From the NCBI GenBank assembly GCA_943736015.1, contig OX031065.1, forward strand, positions 3,603,501 to 3,667,500: a stretch of 64,000 nt of DNA, read 5' to 3'. The stretch is from Tridacna crocea. Lineage: Eukaryota > Mollusca > Bivalvia > Cardiida > Cardiidae. The notes beneath the pieces were generated by a model, which saw nothing but the letters and a program-made list of their open reading frames with translations, ran no database searches and had not been told where the DNA came from. The translations under genes were made by a program, and so were the position numbers. Shown here piece after piece: positions 12,086 to 23,372 of the stretch. The first letter of the stretch is position 1. Each line of letters starts with the position of its first letter.

Positions 12086-12306
12086 TTAACTCTTTACCAG
12101 ATGACAAAATTTTAGCCTTGTCCAAACTGAAAGCATTTGCAATTTCTGTGTGGCTCAAATGGTGTAATTTCTCTTTGATAGAGTACAAAACATTGTTGGA
12201 AAAGGAGAAAATGCTGGTAACTGGCATTTTCTTCTTTTCCCACAATGTTTTTAAAAGGCTTCTTTTCCAGGAGTGTCAAAAATGGCATTGTGTGGTAAAG
12301 GGTTAA
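12086..12306 (-). mobile_element. piggyBac-like MITE
   Basis: TTAACTCTTTACCAGATGAC start, GGTAAAGGGTTAA end, standard hairpin. Confidence 0.78.
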
Positions 12307-12957
12307 GTGTCTGCTCCAGTGGTTGTTTGAACCCAGGACCTGAAGGTCATGAGTCGTACACCTTACAATCTAGCAAAGCTGAATCCCTACCACATGACCT
12401 ACATCCATCTGGGTGCAAAAATGACTTCGATTTCCAGCCACTTTAACCCTTTATCAGACAATCCTGAGTTTTAACAACCCTGAGAAAGAAGCCATTTGAA
12501 AACAAAGTGGGAAAAGAAGAAAATGCTGGAAAATTTGGTAATTCTTGTAATTTTAGACACTCAAAAATATTGGCTTTTACAGTATTCCTAAAAATCTAAA
12601 ATTTTGTATGGTAATGCCATTTATCTTAGACAAGGGACCAGTCCATTGCCAACGGGTGAAGATATATCTCTTCAAAAAAATAATGACAAATTTGGCTCAG
12701 AGAAATTATCACAGAAAGGCCAAAGAATCAAAGTGCTCCTGATACCATTATATCATAGTGGCATTTTAGAACAGGGATGGGCTTCAGAGAAACTCATTTT
12801 TTCAATCCCATAACCCTCAGCTCTTTGCCAAACGAAAAAAGTTTTAGACTGGACAAAACTAAAGGCATTTGCAGACTACATATTCTGTACTTTGTAATCT
12901 TGATTACATGTGAAAATATGGAAAACCTTTTTGGATAAAGGAGTAGTGAAAGGCTCT

Positions 12958-13420
12958 TTAACTCTTTACCACATGATAATATTTTAGGCAGATCCAAATT
13001 GAAAGCATTTGCAGACGACAAAATAAATGTGACTGAAAAATTATAATTTTGTTTGGGAACGGTAGAAAGCATTGTGGAAATAGGAGAAAATGCTGGTTAC
13101 CAGCATTTTCTCCTTTTCCCACAATGTTTTCAGAAGACTTCCATCTCAGGGTCGTAAAAGTGAGGATTGTCTGGTGAAGAGTTAATCCTTTACCAAACAA
13201 TCCCTGAATTTAACAACCCTAAGGAAATAGCTTATTGAAAACCTTGTAGGAAAAGGAGAAAATGCTGGCAACCAGCATTTTCTCCTTTTCCTACAATGTT
13301 TTCTACCCCTATCATTGACAGATTCAGTATTTTGAGCTACATTTAAATTCTTGTCTGCAAAAGCTCTTAATTTTGAACAAGTCTATTTTTTGCTTGTAAG
13401 GTATTAATTTAAAGAGTTAA
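12958..13420. mobile_element. Two head-to-tail piggyBac-like MITEs sharing a TTAA
   Basis: The copies 12958-13185 and 13182-13420 share the TTAA at 13182-13185 and lie in opposite orientation. A partial copy (12443-12530) lies upstream. Confidence 0.75.
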
Positions 13421-13598
13421 ATTCCATTTTTCTCTGAAAAATATGGGTTCAGTACCTTCAATAAGGACAAAAGACCTTGTATCACTCTTTACAACATAAC
13501 GAAATTTTAGCCTTGTCCAAATTAAAAGCATTTGCAGACGACAAAATCATTGCGACAAAATCATTGAGGCTAAAATTGATCAGATTTGTCTCTTAGTC

Positions 13599-14090
13599 AA
13601 TAATCCTTTTCCTAACAATCCCTGGTTTTCACAACTCTGAATAAGAAGCCTTTTGAAAACATTGTGGGAGAAGGAGAAAATGCTGGTAACCAGCATTTTC
13701 TCCTTTTCTCACAATGTTTTCTACTCACATTACTTTTGTTGTCTACAAATGCTTCCAATTTTGACCAGTCTAAAGTTTTGTTGTTTGGAAAACTATTTAA
13801 AACACATTCTGGTTACAGTAACTTTCTCCTTTTCCAACAATTTTTTCAAAAGCTTTCCTCTTAACCCATTACCACTCAATCCCTACTTTTGACGCCCCTG
13901 AGAAAGAAGCCTTTTGAAAACACTGTGCGAAAAGGAGAAAATGCTGGTAACCAGCATTTTCTCCTTTTTCCCACACTGTTTTCTACCCTTTTCAGAACAA
14001 ATTTCTATTTTTCAGTCACCTTTATTTTTTCGTCTGCAAATGCTTTCAATTTGGACCAGTCTAAAATTTTCTTGTGTGGTAAAGAGTTAA
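13599..14090 (+). mobile_element. Two piggyBac-like MITEs (13599-13800 and 13861-14090)
   Basis: Both have full hairpins. The second has clean TTAA ends. Confidence 0.75.
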
Positions 14091-14251
14091 GGTTGTGGAA
14101 CCTCATCATGGTATTGTACAGGTTCAGGTGCACTCAAAGTATGGATTCTCCACGGAAGAATAGAAAATTGAAATTTTTTCCCAAGGCTGCTGTATCAAGA
14201 GAGAGAATTTTTTACTAAATTTTAAGGAGGGTTTTTTTTTCTATTTTCTTC

Positions 14252-14486
14252 TTAACCCTTTCCCAAACGACAAATTTTAGACCCTTCAGAACTGAAAGAG
14301 TTTGCAGACAACAATTTTAAATTTTAAATTTGATGAAAATGGTAGAAAGTTCTTATAAAAGGTTGAAAACACTGTGGGAAAAGGAGAAATTGCTTGTTAC
14401 TAGCAATTTCTCCTTTTTCCACAGTGTTTTCAAATGACTTGTACTTCAGACATGTAAAAACCGGAGCTTCTTTGGGAAAGGGTTAA
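14252..14486 (-). mobile_element. piggyBac-like MITE, variant hairpin
   Basis: TTAA ends; hairpin centre GCTTGTTACTAGC. It abuts the next MITE, which hosts the nest. Confidence 0.75.
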
Positions 14487-14735
14487 CTGTTTGCCTCATA
14501 GTCTGCTATGCATGACCCTGGACCTTTGGCCTGCAGTGCAGATCAAGATCAGCCTGCACAGAATGGTTACCAGCAATTTCTCCTATTCCCACAGTGTTTT
14601 CTGCCCTTCCCAAAACAAACTTTTATTTTTCACTCTCACTCATATCCGTATCTGAAGATGCGGTTGATTTGAACAAGTCTGAAACGCTGTCATCTAGATT
14701 TGTTTCCTATGAAATCATGCTTTCAATTTCGACTA

Positions 14736-17700
14736 CCGTAATTTGCGTATGTTATGGGACACCCAAAAAATTGGGACACCATCAAAAATCGCGAAAATAA
14801 TTATTTTTCATGACCCAAAGATTTGGGACATAGATCTACTAAAAATTGCAAAGCGAGATCGGTAATTTTTTGTTCCAAAGAATTGGGACAGTGAACATCT
14901 ATTTAGAGAAAAAGAAAATCTTTCAATCCGTTTGAAAACTTTTCTTTGCAAATATTTATTTCGGCTTTCGCGTAGTTTTATTTCTCCACACCTAACGTCG
15001 TAAGCATGCTTCCCAACCCTCACGATTTCGATGGGAGTTACCTGGTTCAAGACGAACAAACGATCACTGACAGTCTAATTTAAACCCTAAATCAAAAAGA
15101 AATCTGACGTAAGTATAAAAAGCGTGTGATAAACTTCTATCCAAGATCCGTAACGTATAACGTCCAAAATCAGTTAAGTTGCGCCATTTACACTGTAATT
15201 TCGGCCATAATCTTTGGAACACAGAATTTAATTCAACCTCGTTTTTTGTAGGCTTTCAACCTTTTGACATACAGATTTGATACTTAAAGTGTATGCATTG
15301 GATTTTTTAAGCACAAAAATCAGACCCATTAGAAGTGGGTCAAAAACAGCCGTGAATTACGTTACAAAACCGTGACTTGATAAAATTAATATCTACTATG
15401 AACATGATACGATATATTACTTTCATGTGTAAATCTGAACACTGCATATGTGTCTTTAAAATGAACAAGCGTCAAATTTTGGTCATATATTGCATAATGA
15501 GAAAGCAGTATCTCTTTGATTTGAACATTTGATGAAATCTTTGGTTGCAAATCTTAATACCATCGAGTTCTAAGAAATAAGGGAATTGTCGTGGATCTGT
15601 GTGAAAGAAATTGACGATTATTTATAGCTTATTAGGAAGCTATGTTATCCTGCATTATATGAATGCTTACTTGGTATGGATGAAAGCAACTATTTTACCG
15701 TGGTCGGCTTGTACTATGGAGTGGTAACTTGCAACGTAATTCACATATAGAAGAAAATTAAAATTAACTAATATTTAAAAAATGAACCCCCTTTTATTAA
15801 ACCAAAAAAAAATCAAATCCTGTAAGAATACTGTAGCAAACTGAAAATAAATGGACCTTTAAAACTGTAAGAAATGAATAATAACATTTTTGAGATTCAA
15901 CAGCAGCAATTTGCGTCAGTTTTAGATACAACTTTACAAACGCTACAAAATGTACTATGTGCAGGGAATATAAAGCGAATAAAATGCAAAAGTCTACTAT
16001 TTCCTAATAGGCTATAGAATGTTCCAGTTATAAATCATAACCAAACATGAGTACTGATTGTTCACTATATGATGAAAATGTTGTAATGTAATTAAAGTCA
16101 AAGCTATAACGTAATTCACTTATACTTCAGTGACTTATTTATTTGGAAAATAAATCAAATTACTTTTAACTCTTAACAAATTTTAGACTTCTCCAAACTG
16201 AAAGCGTTTGCAGACGATAATTTCAAATTTGATAAAAATGGCACAATGGTCTATAAAAGGGTAGAAAACACTACGGGACCCGGAGAAGGAGAAATTGCTC
16301 GTTACGAGCAATTTCTCCTTTTCCAACAATTTTTCAAAATACTTGTAACACGTTACTGCAGACACGTAAAAACTAGGGCTTGTTTGGGAAAGGGTTAACT
16401 CTTTACCAAACAACAAAATTTAAGACCAGTCCAATTTGAAAGACTGCAGACAACAAAATGAATCTGACTTATAAAATGAATTTGGTTATGTAGAAAACAG
16501 CGTGGGAAAGGGAGAAAATGCTGGTTACCAGCATTTTCTCCTTTTCCCGGACTGTGTTCTAAAAGCCTCTTTGTCAGGGTCGTTAAAAGTCGGGATTGTG
16601 TGGTAAAGAATTAAAGAAACTCAGTGTAACACAAATTGTCTCTCGTCAATTATTGTTTACTTTTTATAGGCCAAACAACTGCTCAATGGTGTTAATTTAT
16701 TCCTGTCGGAATTTGAATATGTTTTTCCAATGCGAATTGGTTCGGTCACAGCCATTAATACATACATATATACATTAATATAGCGCCGGCTGTTATCCAG
16801 ACTGTGTCTGGCTTACCGGGCCACTTGAAGGATTTTTTTTTTGCGTCAACCATGGACGATACAAAGTATTCTTGGTCATTAGTGAAAGAAAGTGAATTAC
16901 GTTACAGTGTTTTTGTGAATTACGTTATCATATAATTCATACATTACATTCAAATATATCTCTTTCAATTTCTTTAATTCAGACAAGATAGAAGAATACA
17001 AATGTCAATCTTAAAAATCAAACATCACACATGCTATGAGCAGGGATACACACTAATTAAATGATATAAAAAGGTAATCCTTACTGTACAATAAAGTATT
17101 CACATCCACCAAGGTCAAAAAAGATAAACAGCACCAGTAAATGACCTTTACATATGACGTAACTATGAGGTCAGTTTTTACACCGTAATTAACTCGTGTA
17201 TTTGAACAGTTTGGTGTTTTGTTCAGATAATCCTACATTCAGTGTATCGTAATTCACTGTAACGTAATTCACCCACGCGTCTAAAATGCAACTTGAATCC
17301 TGATTACTTAACACAGAGAAATGATATCTTGACATATCAGAAAGGCGGACATGGTCTACCCATATTGGTGTTTAATTTCCTTTCCCACGTTTAGTATCTT
17401 AGAAAACATGTGTAACGTAATTCACTAAAAATGTGAAAAATTGAAAATTCTAGTTTGAATAAAGTGCTGTTTGTTTTTCTTTTACGGTAAACCCGAAACA
17501 TTATTTTAGCTGTGATATATGATGCTTATAGAAAGAGAAAAGATAAGTTTTGTGCTCTACCTTTCGTATTTCATTTTAATGCAGTGGTGTTACTTTGTAT
17601 AACGTAATTCACTATGATTTAAGGGACAGTAAACAGACAAAAATATCAAAAGAACTAACAAATTGCAAGCTTTATTTCGACTTTGTGCCTCACTGTTTGG

Positions 17701-18591
17701 CCTTTACGAATAAAATGAACTGTACCTTATTCATACTATGTGGTTTATGTTTGTGCGATATTTTCCGTTAATATAACCTTTTGTTTGTGACATGGCTTTT
17801 TGTTAGTATATGTCTACAATCCGCTTCAAATTTTCAAATTGAAAGCGTTCAGATCTTGGATTTGTACATTTATATTTTTGGCAATATCATTTGGACTATG
17901 TGTAACATACAAAAGTAGACTGAAGGGCCTAAATTATCTTTTCATTTGACTGTGACTGGAAATTATGTCATTGGCGCAACTTAACTGATTTTGGACGATA
18001 CACGTACATCCGAAGTTGACAGAGTTGACACGCGTGTAATTCATGGTCAATCGAGTTTAATGTCTATAAATAAAACTTAAGGTACACAGTTTTACCCAAG
18101 GTTTATCGATCGAAGAGCGACGAACCAATCAAATTTGAGATCAGTCCAAGTAGGTACTTGTCAGAGGGGAATTAACGTCACCTCACGTACATGTAAGGAG
18201 GTAAGATATGTTATGAATTTATCTACAAACGCACAATAACATCTTCATCGCGATCCAAAGATGCAGACAGTAATGAGTGACAAGTTAATAATCAACAAAA
18301 ATAATGAGAAAAAGCGAAGTTTTAAACTCTTAGTGCTCAAATTGATCTGTGGAATTCCAATCTGTCTAAAAATAGATCACCCTACAAACCTGACATCAGT
18401 GATGTTCCAATATTTCAACGTCGGCAAAATTCGACGGGTTAGCGATGAGTGACTTTCAGTATGACAGATAGTCTTATTTGACCACAAGTTTTGGGACAGC
18501 TGACAAAATAATTATTTTTTGTAGACCAAAGTATTGGGACACGAAAAAAATTAATTATTTTTTACTGTCCCAAAATTTAAGCAAATTATGG
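14736..18591. mobile_element. TA-inserting DNA transposon, non-autonomous (interrupted)
   Basis: Ends CCGTAATTTGCGTA and, complemented, CCATAATTTGCTTA. GGGACA-rich subterminal repeats occur on both sides. TA (14734-14735, 18592-18593) is the duplicated target: removing the element rebuilds the MITE sequence GACTAGTTTAGG. About 1.0 kb remains after subtracting the nested 2.84-kb element. No transposase is seen. A Tc1/mariner/pogo-type mobiliser is inferred from the TA target. Confidence 0.75.
15161..17997 (+). mobile_element. 2.84-kb non-autonomous DNA element, copy 1
   Basis: The terminal repeats are CGTCCAAAATCAGTTAAGTT at the left and its complement at the right (about 26 bp including TGCGCCA). 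It has no long open frame. The motif GTGAATTACGTTA or its complement recurs about ten times (for example 15352, 15733, 16107, 16892, 16915, 17260, 17413, 17599). It contains two adjacent MITEs (16166-16398, 16395-16614). The flanks are ATAA and ATAC, compatible with a mutated 4-bp duplication. It sits inside the TA element 14736-18591. Confidence 0.85.
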
Positions 18592-18622
18592 TAGTTTAGG
18601 ATTTTGTCGTTTGCTGACAGGG

Positions 18623-19337
18623 TTAACCCTTTCCTACACAATCCTGACTTTAAAGGTGGGTATTTAGAATTTTTACATCTCACCAAATTAAAAAATATTT
18701 ATATCACTGAAATTCATATGAAAAAATAATACAAATCATCAATAATTAAGATTCATAAAATTACAAAAAAAAAATGTTTTTGATGGTATTCCCTTAAAAG
18801 GCTATGTAGCCTCTTAAGCAATTTTTAGATTTCGTGCCAAAAATCAATAAAGTATTGTGGAAATGTCAAGTGACTGGCATGTGACTCATAACACTTAAAT
18901 TCCCTATCATAACAAACATGTAATAATTATTTTCCATAATGTCTTCTTCGTAGGTTTTGTTTGAAGCTTCTTCTGTGTATTCCTGTAAGTAAATGAGCGA
19001 AATGATCATCTAAAAATAGAATGTGTCTCTTGTTGGTGTCAACCTGGGCCGTAGTAAATCTCTAATTTCAAGTGTTGTCTGACAGATTTCGATTTCTGGG
19101 GTTTTATGAATGAAAATTAAAAGGCTTAGGGAGTATAAGGATGATTTTTTTGCACTTTTGTAAAATTTTCATACCAAAATCTGAAGGGTCACCTTTAAAC
19201 GACCCTGTTAACAACCCGACAATGTTTTTTTACCATTCCAAAGAAAACTTTCTGTTTTAGTTCATATCTAATTTGTTGTCTGCAACTTCTGTCAATTTGT
19301 GTCGAGTAAATAATTTAGCCGTTTGGTAGAAAGTTAA
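18623..19337 (+). mobile_element. piggyBac-like MITE interrupted by a TTAA element
   Basis: TTAACCCTTTCCTACACAAT start and AGTTAA end; its hairpin is largely lost. The 541-bp element lies at 18654-19194. Confidence 0.65.
18654..19194 (-). mobile_element. TTAA-inserting element (AGGTGGCCCTTCAG ends), copy 1
   Basis: TTAA flanks both sides (18650-18653, 19195-19198). Removing the element restores the MITE sequence GACTTTAAACGACCCTG. Ends AGGTGG and CACCT. It is Kolobok- or piggyBac-like by target only. It carries the same region that in copy 2 reads as an open peptide. Confidence 0.75.
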
Positions 19338-19438
19338 TGAGCCCATCAAGTGCAGTTCTTGAAAACATTTTTCAAGAAACTGAAAGTCTATTACACTTAA
19401 TCCCTGAAATCTTGTGATGTGTTCTGCCAAAACTTACC

Positions 19439-19667
19439 TTAACCCTTTACCAAACGATAAAATTTCAGACTGGTCCAAATTGAAAGCACTTGCGGTCGAC
19501 AAAATAAAAGTAACACAGAATTTAAATTTTGTTTCCAACAGGGTAGAAAACATGGTGGGAAAAGGAGAAAATGCTGGTTAACAGCATTTTCTCCTTTTCC
19601 CACAATGTTTTCAAAAGGCTTCTATCTCAGGGTTGTAAAAACCAGGGATTGTTTGGTAAAGGGTTGA
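19439..19667 (-). mobile_element. piggyBac-like MITE
   Basis: TTAA start, TTGA end (mutated), perfect central hairpin at about 19555-19615. Confidence 0.78.
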
Positions 19668-19684
19668 AACCCTATTACAGGTGA

Positions 19685-20005
19685 GCCCAAATAGTGCAGT
19701 CAGTAGTGTATAAGACTTGAGAACAGGAGTTCCATTGTTCAATCCCTGGCTCTTCCAATCTCTTTATAAGGACTGATGATTGTCATTGTGACAGGATTCA
19801 TTCCTCTCTCACTTCTGATCATTGTTTTGCTGATGGTTATTTGGGAAAGAAGCCAGTGGCTGGGAAAGAGTACTGTGCAGTGCACTGTGCAAAGAATTGG
19901 TAAAAAAGGAACTCCAGGAAAGCACTGATAGGTGCATAGCTGCTGCTTTTAAACTGAAATAATGTTGAAAATGGTATAATATCTTTCAATCAATCAGTCA
20001 AACAA
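19685..20005 (+). mobile_element. tRNA-derived SINE-like element
   Basis: Head with TTGTTCAATCCCTGG (B-box-like); body GGGAAAGAAGCCAGTGGCTG; tail AATGTTGAAAATGGTATAAT. The body and tail are shared with 40460-40640 and 44080-44240. Confidence 0.5.
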
Positions 20006-20577
20006 GGATTCTAAAAACATTATGGAAAAAACAGTTTTGTTATCAGTATTTTATTATTTTCTACCCTCTAACAGTTCATTTCATTCGTTTCACTGTGTAT
20101 GGGATGAATTTTAAATCACTTACTTAGTAACTGTTTACCAGCTAGAGTGATGGCTTTATATAAAACTCTTTACAAAATGCTGATTATCAGCATTTTCTCC
20201 TTTTCCCACAATATTTTCCAAAGCCTTTATGTTCAGGATTGTTAAAACTTGGGTTTTTTTGGTAAAGAGTTAATCCTATTTAAAATAACATCATTTTAGC
20301 CATATTTTAATTGTTATCTGCAAATCAACTGATTCTAAAATCTTGCCAACAAAAAACTAATTTTCATTAACAACGTCTTTTTAAACATACTAGGACAACT
20401 CATTTTGTCCATTTCATAGAATGTAGGTGAAATGAAATTTCCTGGTAAATTATCAAGGTAATTGTTTCAAAGTACTGACAGAGAACTGAATAGAGCAATT
20501 CAGAACATATTTCAAACCAATCATTTTTGGCATGGCCCAATATTCCTTCTCTTGACCTACTTCTAGGTACCAATTTA

Positions 20578-20807
20578 CTAAACTCTTTACCAAACAACAA
20601 AATTTTGGATTTGTCCAAATTGAAAGCACTTGCTGACAACAAAATAAACATAACTCAAAAATTGACATTTGTTTCCAGCAGTATAGAAAACATTGTGGGA
20701 AAAGGAGAAAATGCTGGTTACCAGCATTTTCTCCTTTTCCCACAATTTTTTCAAAAGGCTTCTATCTCGGGGTAGTAAAAACCAGGGATTGTTTGGTAAA
20801 GGGTTGA
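20578..20807 (-). mobile_element. piggyBac-like MITE
   Basis: Same layout as 19439-19667, with mutated TTAA ends. A fragment lies at 20165-20272. Confidence 0.75.
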
Positions 20808-21197
20808 ATGAATATATAGGATTCATAGTTCAGTGATACTTTCAGTTATCTGCCCTATAGTAATGAAGAGGAATTAGAGATTGATAGAAAATATGAACAT
20901 AATTTTTGCAGGACCCCTAAAGGGCTTGTGGGCAGCCTAAAGGCTAGGGTGCAGGACATCAATAGCATTACTGCCATTGATAAATTCCCCAGGCCGCTTA
21001 TTCACAAAATAGCAAATGAATACAATAGCAGTCCATCTCTTTCTGAAACAATTTGTCAACTTTTCCAAGCATTGTCCTATGATCCTATTTCCCATTACTG
21101 TTTTATAGCTATATACTATATATTTCTATACACATCATAACTATAAATAATTGCTGTTCCTGTTTCATCAGTCTACTTAATAATAACGTTTTCACTT

Positions 21198-22023
21198 TTC
21201 AGTCATCTGCCACAAACCTACAACTCGGCGATATTTGAAAAGTCATATGCCACAAATTTGTGACTCAGTGACATGTATGAAGTTTTCTGTCATTCATTCA
21301 TGACTCTGTATCATTTTAACTCTTTACCACACAATCCCGACTTTTAACGACCCCAAGAAAGACAGCTTTTGAAAACATTGTGGGAAAAGGAGAAAATGCT
21401 GGTTACCAGCATTTTCTCTTTTTCCCACAATGTTTTCTACCCTTCCTAAATCAAATTTCAATTTCTGAGTCACATTTAGTTTGTTGTCTGTCCAAAATTT
21501 TGTCGTTTGGTAAAGAGTTAAGTCATCTACACAAAGTCTTGACTCTGTGACATTTTCAAAGTCGTCTGACACAAATTCATGACTCAGTTAAATTTTCAAG
21601 GTCATCTACCAATTAGTAGAGACTCATTGAGATTTTCAGTCATCTGCAACAAATTTATAGTTCAGTGAAACTCTAAGTCATCTGCTAGAAAGTCATGTAC
21701 ATGTATAAGTGACATTTTCAAAGTCCTTTTCCACAAATTCGCACCTCAGTTACATGCCAGAAGTCCTGTGCTAAAAATTCACAATTAAGTGACATGTTCA
21801 AAGTCCTCTGACACTTACTCATGACTCAGTGAAATTTTCAAGGCCTCTGCCACAAATTCATTACACAATGACTTTTTCAAAGTTATCTGCACCAAATTAA
21901 TAACTCGGTGATATTTTCAAATCATCTGCCACGAAGTGATGATGCAGTGGTATTTCCACAGAGGTCTTTAACAAATTCATGACTCACTGACATTTTCAAA
22001 GTCATCAGATACAAAATGACTGT
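21198..22023. repeat. 40-bp tandem satellite, about 15 units, interrupted by a MITE
   Basis: The unit is close to GTCATCTGCCACAAATTCAT plus GACTCAGTGACATTTTCAAA. Units are diverged, so the array is old; MITE 21316-21521 splits it. Confidence 0.8.
21316..21521 (+). mobile_element. piggyBac-like MITE inside the 40-bp satellite
   Basis: Clean TTAA ends; standard hairpin. Confidence 0.8.
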
Positions 22024-22252
22024 TTGACTCTTTACCAAACGACAAAATTTCAGACTGGTACAAGTTGAAAGCACTTGCAGACAACAAAGTAAACGTAACT
22101 CAAAAATTGAAATTTGTCTCCAGCAGGGTAGAAAACATTGTGGGAAAAGGAGAAAATGCTGGCTACCAGTATTTTCTCCTTTTCCCACAATGTTTTCAAA
22201 AGGCTTCTATCTCAGGGTTGTAAAAACCTGGGATTGTTTAGTAAAGGGTTAA
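22024..22252 (-). mobile_element. piggyBac-like MITE abutting the exon 22258-22397 donor
   Basis: Its TTAA end (22249-22252) overlaps the intron start GTAAGTTAA on the minus strand. Confidence 0.8.
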
Positions 22253-22257
22253 CTTAC

Positions 22258-22397
22258 CTATGTTCCTGTTCCCTATTTGCCAGCAGGCTCTGTAAGGACT
22301 GAACTTGTCCCTTCTGATTCTCACATGTACCTCTTAACATGTCTACTTCACGACTCAGTGCTGTGGCTTTCATTTGTGCTTCTTGTAGTTTTTTATG
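22258..22397 (-). CDS. Coiled-coil protein, exon 1 seen (LRRCC1-like)
   Basis: A 140-bp minus-strand exon with an acceptor ending TTTCCAG after a T-rich run and a GTAAGT donor at 22252-22257. It reads 46 codons starting HKKLQEAQMKATALSRE and ending LLANREQEH, plus two bases of a split Arg codon. It is the most 5' exon I can find; the upstream exons (a leucine-rich repeat domain if the LRRCC1 assignment is right) should lie at higher coordinates but are not recognised. The intron starts GTAAGTTAA, and this TTAA is the target site of a MITE, so the transposon abuts the splice donor. Confidence 0.7.
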
Positions 22398-22751
22398 CTG
22401 GAAAAAAAAAAAGGATGGATCTTTTTTAACTCTTTACCACAAAATCTGAAGGAAAAAAGCCTTTTCGAAAACATTGTGGGACAAGAAGAAAATGCTGGTA
22501 ACCAACATTTTCTCCTTAACCCACAATGTTTTCTACCTTTTCTATGACAATTTTCTCCATTTGAGCCACATTCAATTATTATATGGGTATCTCACAGTTA
22601 TATTTATGTTTAACTCTACCAAACGACAACATTTTAGGCTTATTCAAAACCAAAGCATTTGCAGATGTTACGAGAGACCACTCCTTCCTGCATGGCATAT
22701 ACTCCCGATTTAAATACAATACCTGGCTACTGCGTCAGGGAGATATCTCTT

Positions 22752-22805
22752 TGGCTCAGTGGTTAGGGTATTGGCTTTGCGTCCGGGAGTTCGGAGTTCG
22801 AATCC
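22752..22805 (+). promoter_or_regulatory. tRNA-like A and B boxes within the TRIM LTR
   Basis: TGGCTCAGTGG (22752-22762) and GAGTTCGAATCC (22794-22805) match pol III A and B box patterns at tRNA-like spacing. The acceptor and T stems do not pair well, so this is not a functional tRNA gene. The same boxes recur in the second LTR at 23076-23129. Confidence 0.65.
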
Positions 22806-22873
22806 CGCTCCGATCCTTATTTCTGCCATGCATTTATTCATTTGTTTCTTTGTTACGGACTTCGTTCGTAAGA

Positions 22874-22891
22874 TGGGGGCTCGTCCGGGAT
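22874..22891 (+). promoter_or_regulatory. TRIM primer binding site (tRNA-Pro type)
   Basis: TGGGGGCTCGTCCGGGAT directly follows the 5' LTR; all 18 bases equal the classic proline-tRNA primer site. Confidence 0.85.
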
Positions 22892-23372
22892 TGGCCATTG
22901 AGCCATTAATCCCATTTGTTGTCCAAAATCGGACTTCCTGCCTAATAAGGCTTTGAGTCATCAATAAATGATGACTTTATGAGGGGGTGTGTTACGAGAG
23001 ACCACTCCTTCCTGCATGGCATATACTCCCGATTTAAATACAATACCTGGCTACTGCGTCAGGGAGATATCTCTTTGGCTCAGTGGTTAGGGTATTGGCT
23101 TTGCGTCCGGGAGTTCGGAGTTCGAATCCCGCTCCGATCCTTATTTCTGCCATGCATTTATTCATTTGTTTCTTTGTTACGGACTTCGTTCGTAAGACAG
23201 ACGACAAAATAAAAGTGACTGAAAATTTAAAATTTGTTTTGCGAAGAGTAGAAAAAAATGTGGGAAAAGGAGCAAATGCTGTTAACCAGCATTTTCTCCT
23301 TTTCCCACAATGTTTTCTAAAGGCTTCTTTCTCAGGGTCGTCAATAGTAGAGATTGTGTGGTAATGGGTTAA

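Larger units (their letters stand above)
14483..18626 (+). mobile_element. Host MITE of the four-level nest
   Basis: TTAA at 14483 and 18623. The left part contains palindromic GATCAAGATCAGCCTGCACA sequence and a half hairpin. It is split at TA by 14736-18591 and resumes GTTTAGGATTTTGTCGTTTG. Confidence 0.65.
22666..23197 (+). mobile_element. TRIM: miniature LTR retrotransposon with a tRNA-like promoter in its LTR
   Basis: Two 208-bp direct repeats (22666-22873 and 22990-23197), identical by eye, flank only 116 bp. Right after the first repeat is TGGGGGCTCGTCCGGGAT (22874-22891), exactly the proline-tRNA primer site known from murine leukaemia virus. Before the second repeat is a purine tract (ATGAGGGGGTG). 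CAGA is duplicated at both ends (22662-22665, 23198-23201), inside a MITE whose consensus shows the empty site GCAGACGACAAAAT. No coding capacity: it must borrow a retrotransposon's enzymes. TRIMs are known in bivalves; I cannot say if this is the same family. Confidence 0.88.
22426..23372. mobile_element. MITE pair hosting the TRIM
   Basis: A first copy from 22426 is followed by a second (22610-23372) with TTAA ends that the TRIM splits at CAGA. Confidence 0.72.

Noticed and set aside
22740..22820. Functional tRNA gene
   Set aside because: A and B boxes are present but the acceptor and T stems do not pair, and the sequence is part of a duplicated LTR.
22874..22891. Murine-type retrovirus remnant
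   Set aside because: Only the 18-bp primer site matches; there is no gag, pol or env, and the element is a 532-bp TRIM.
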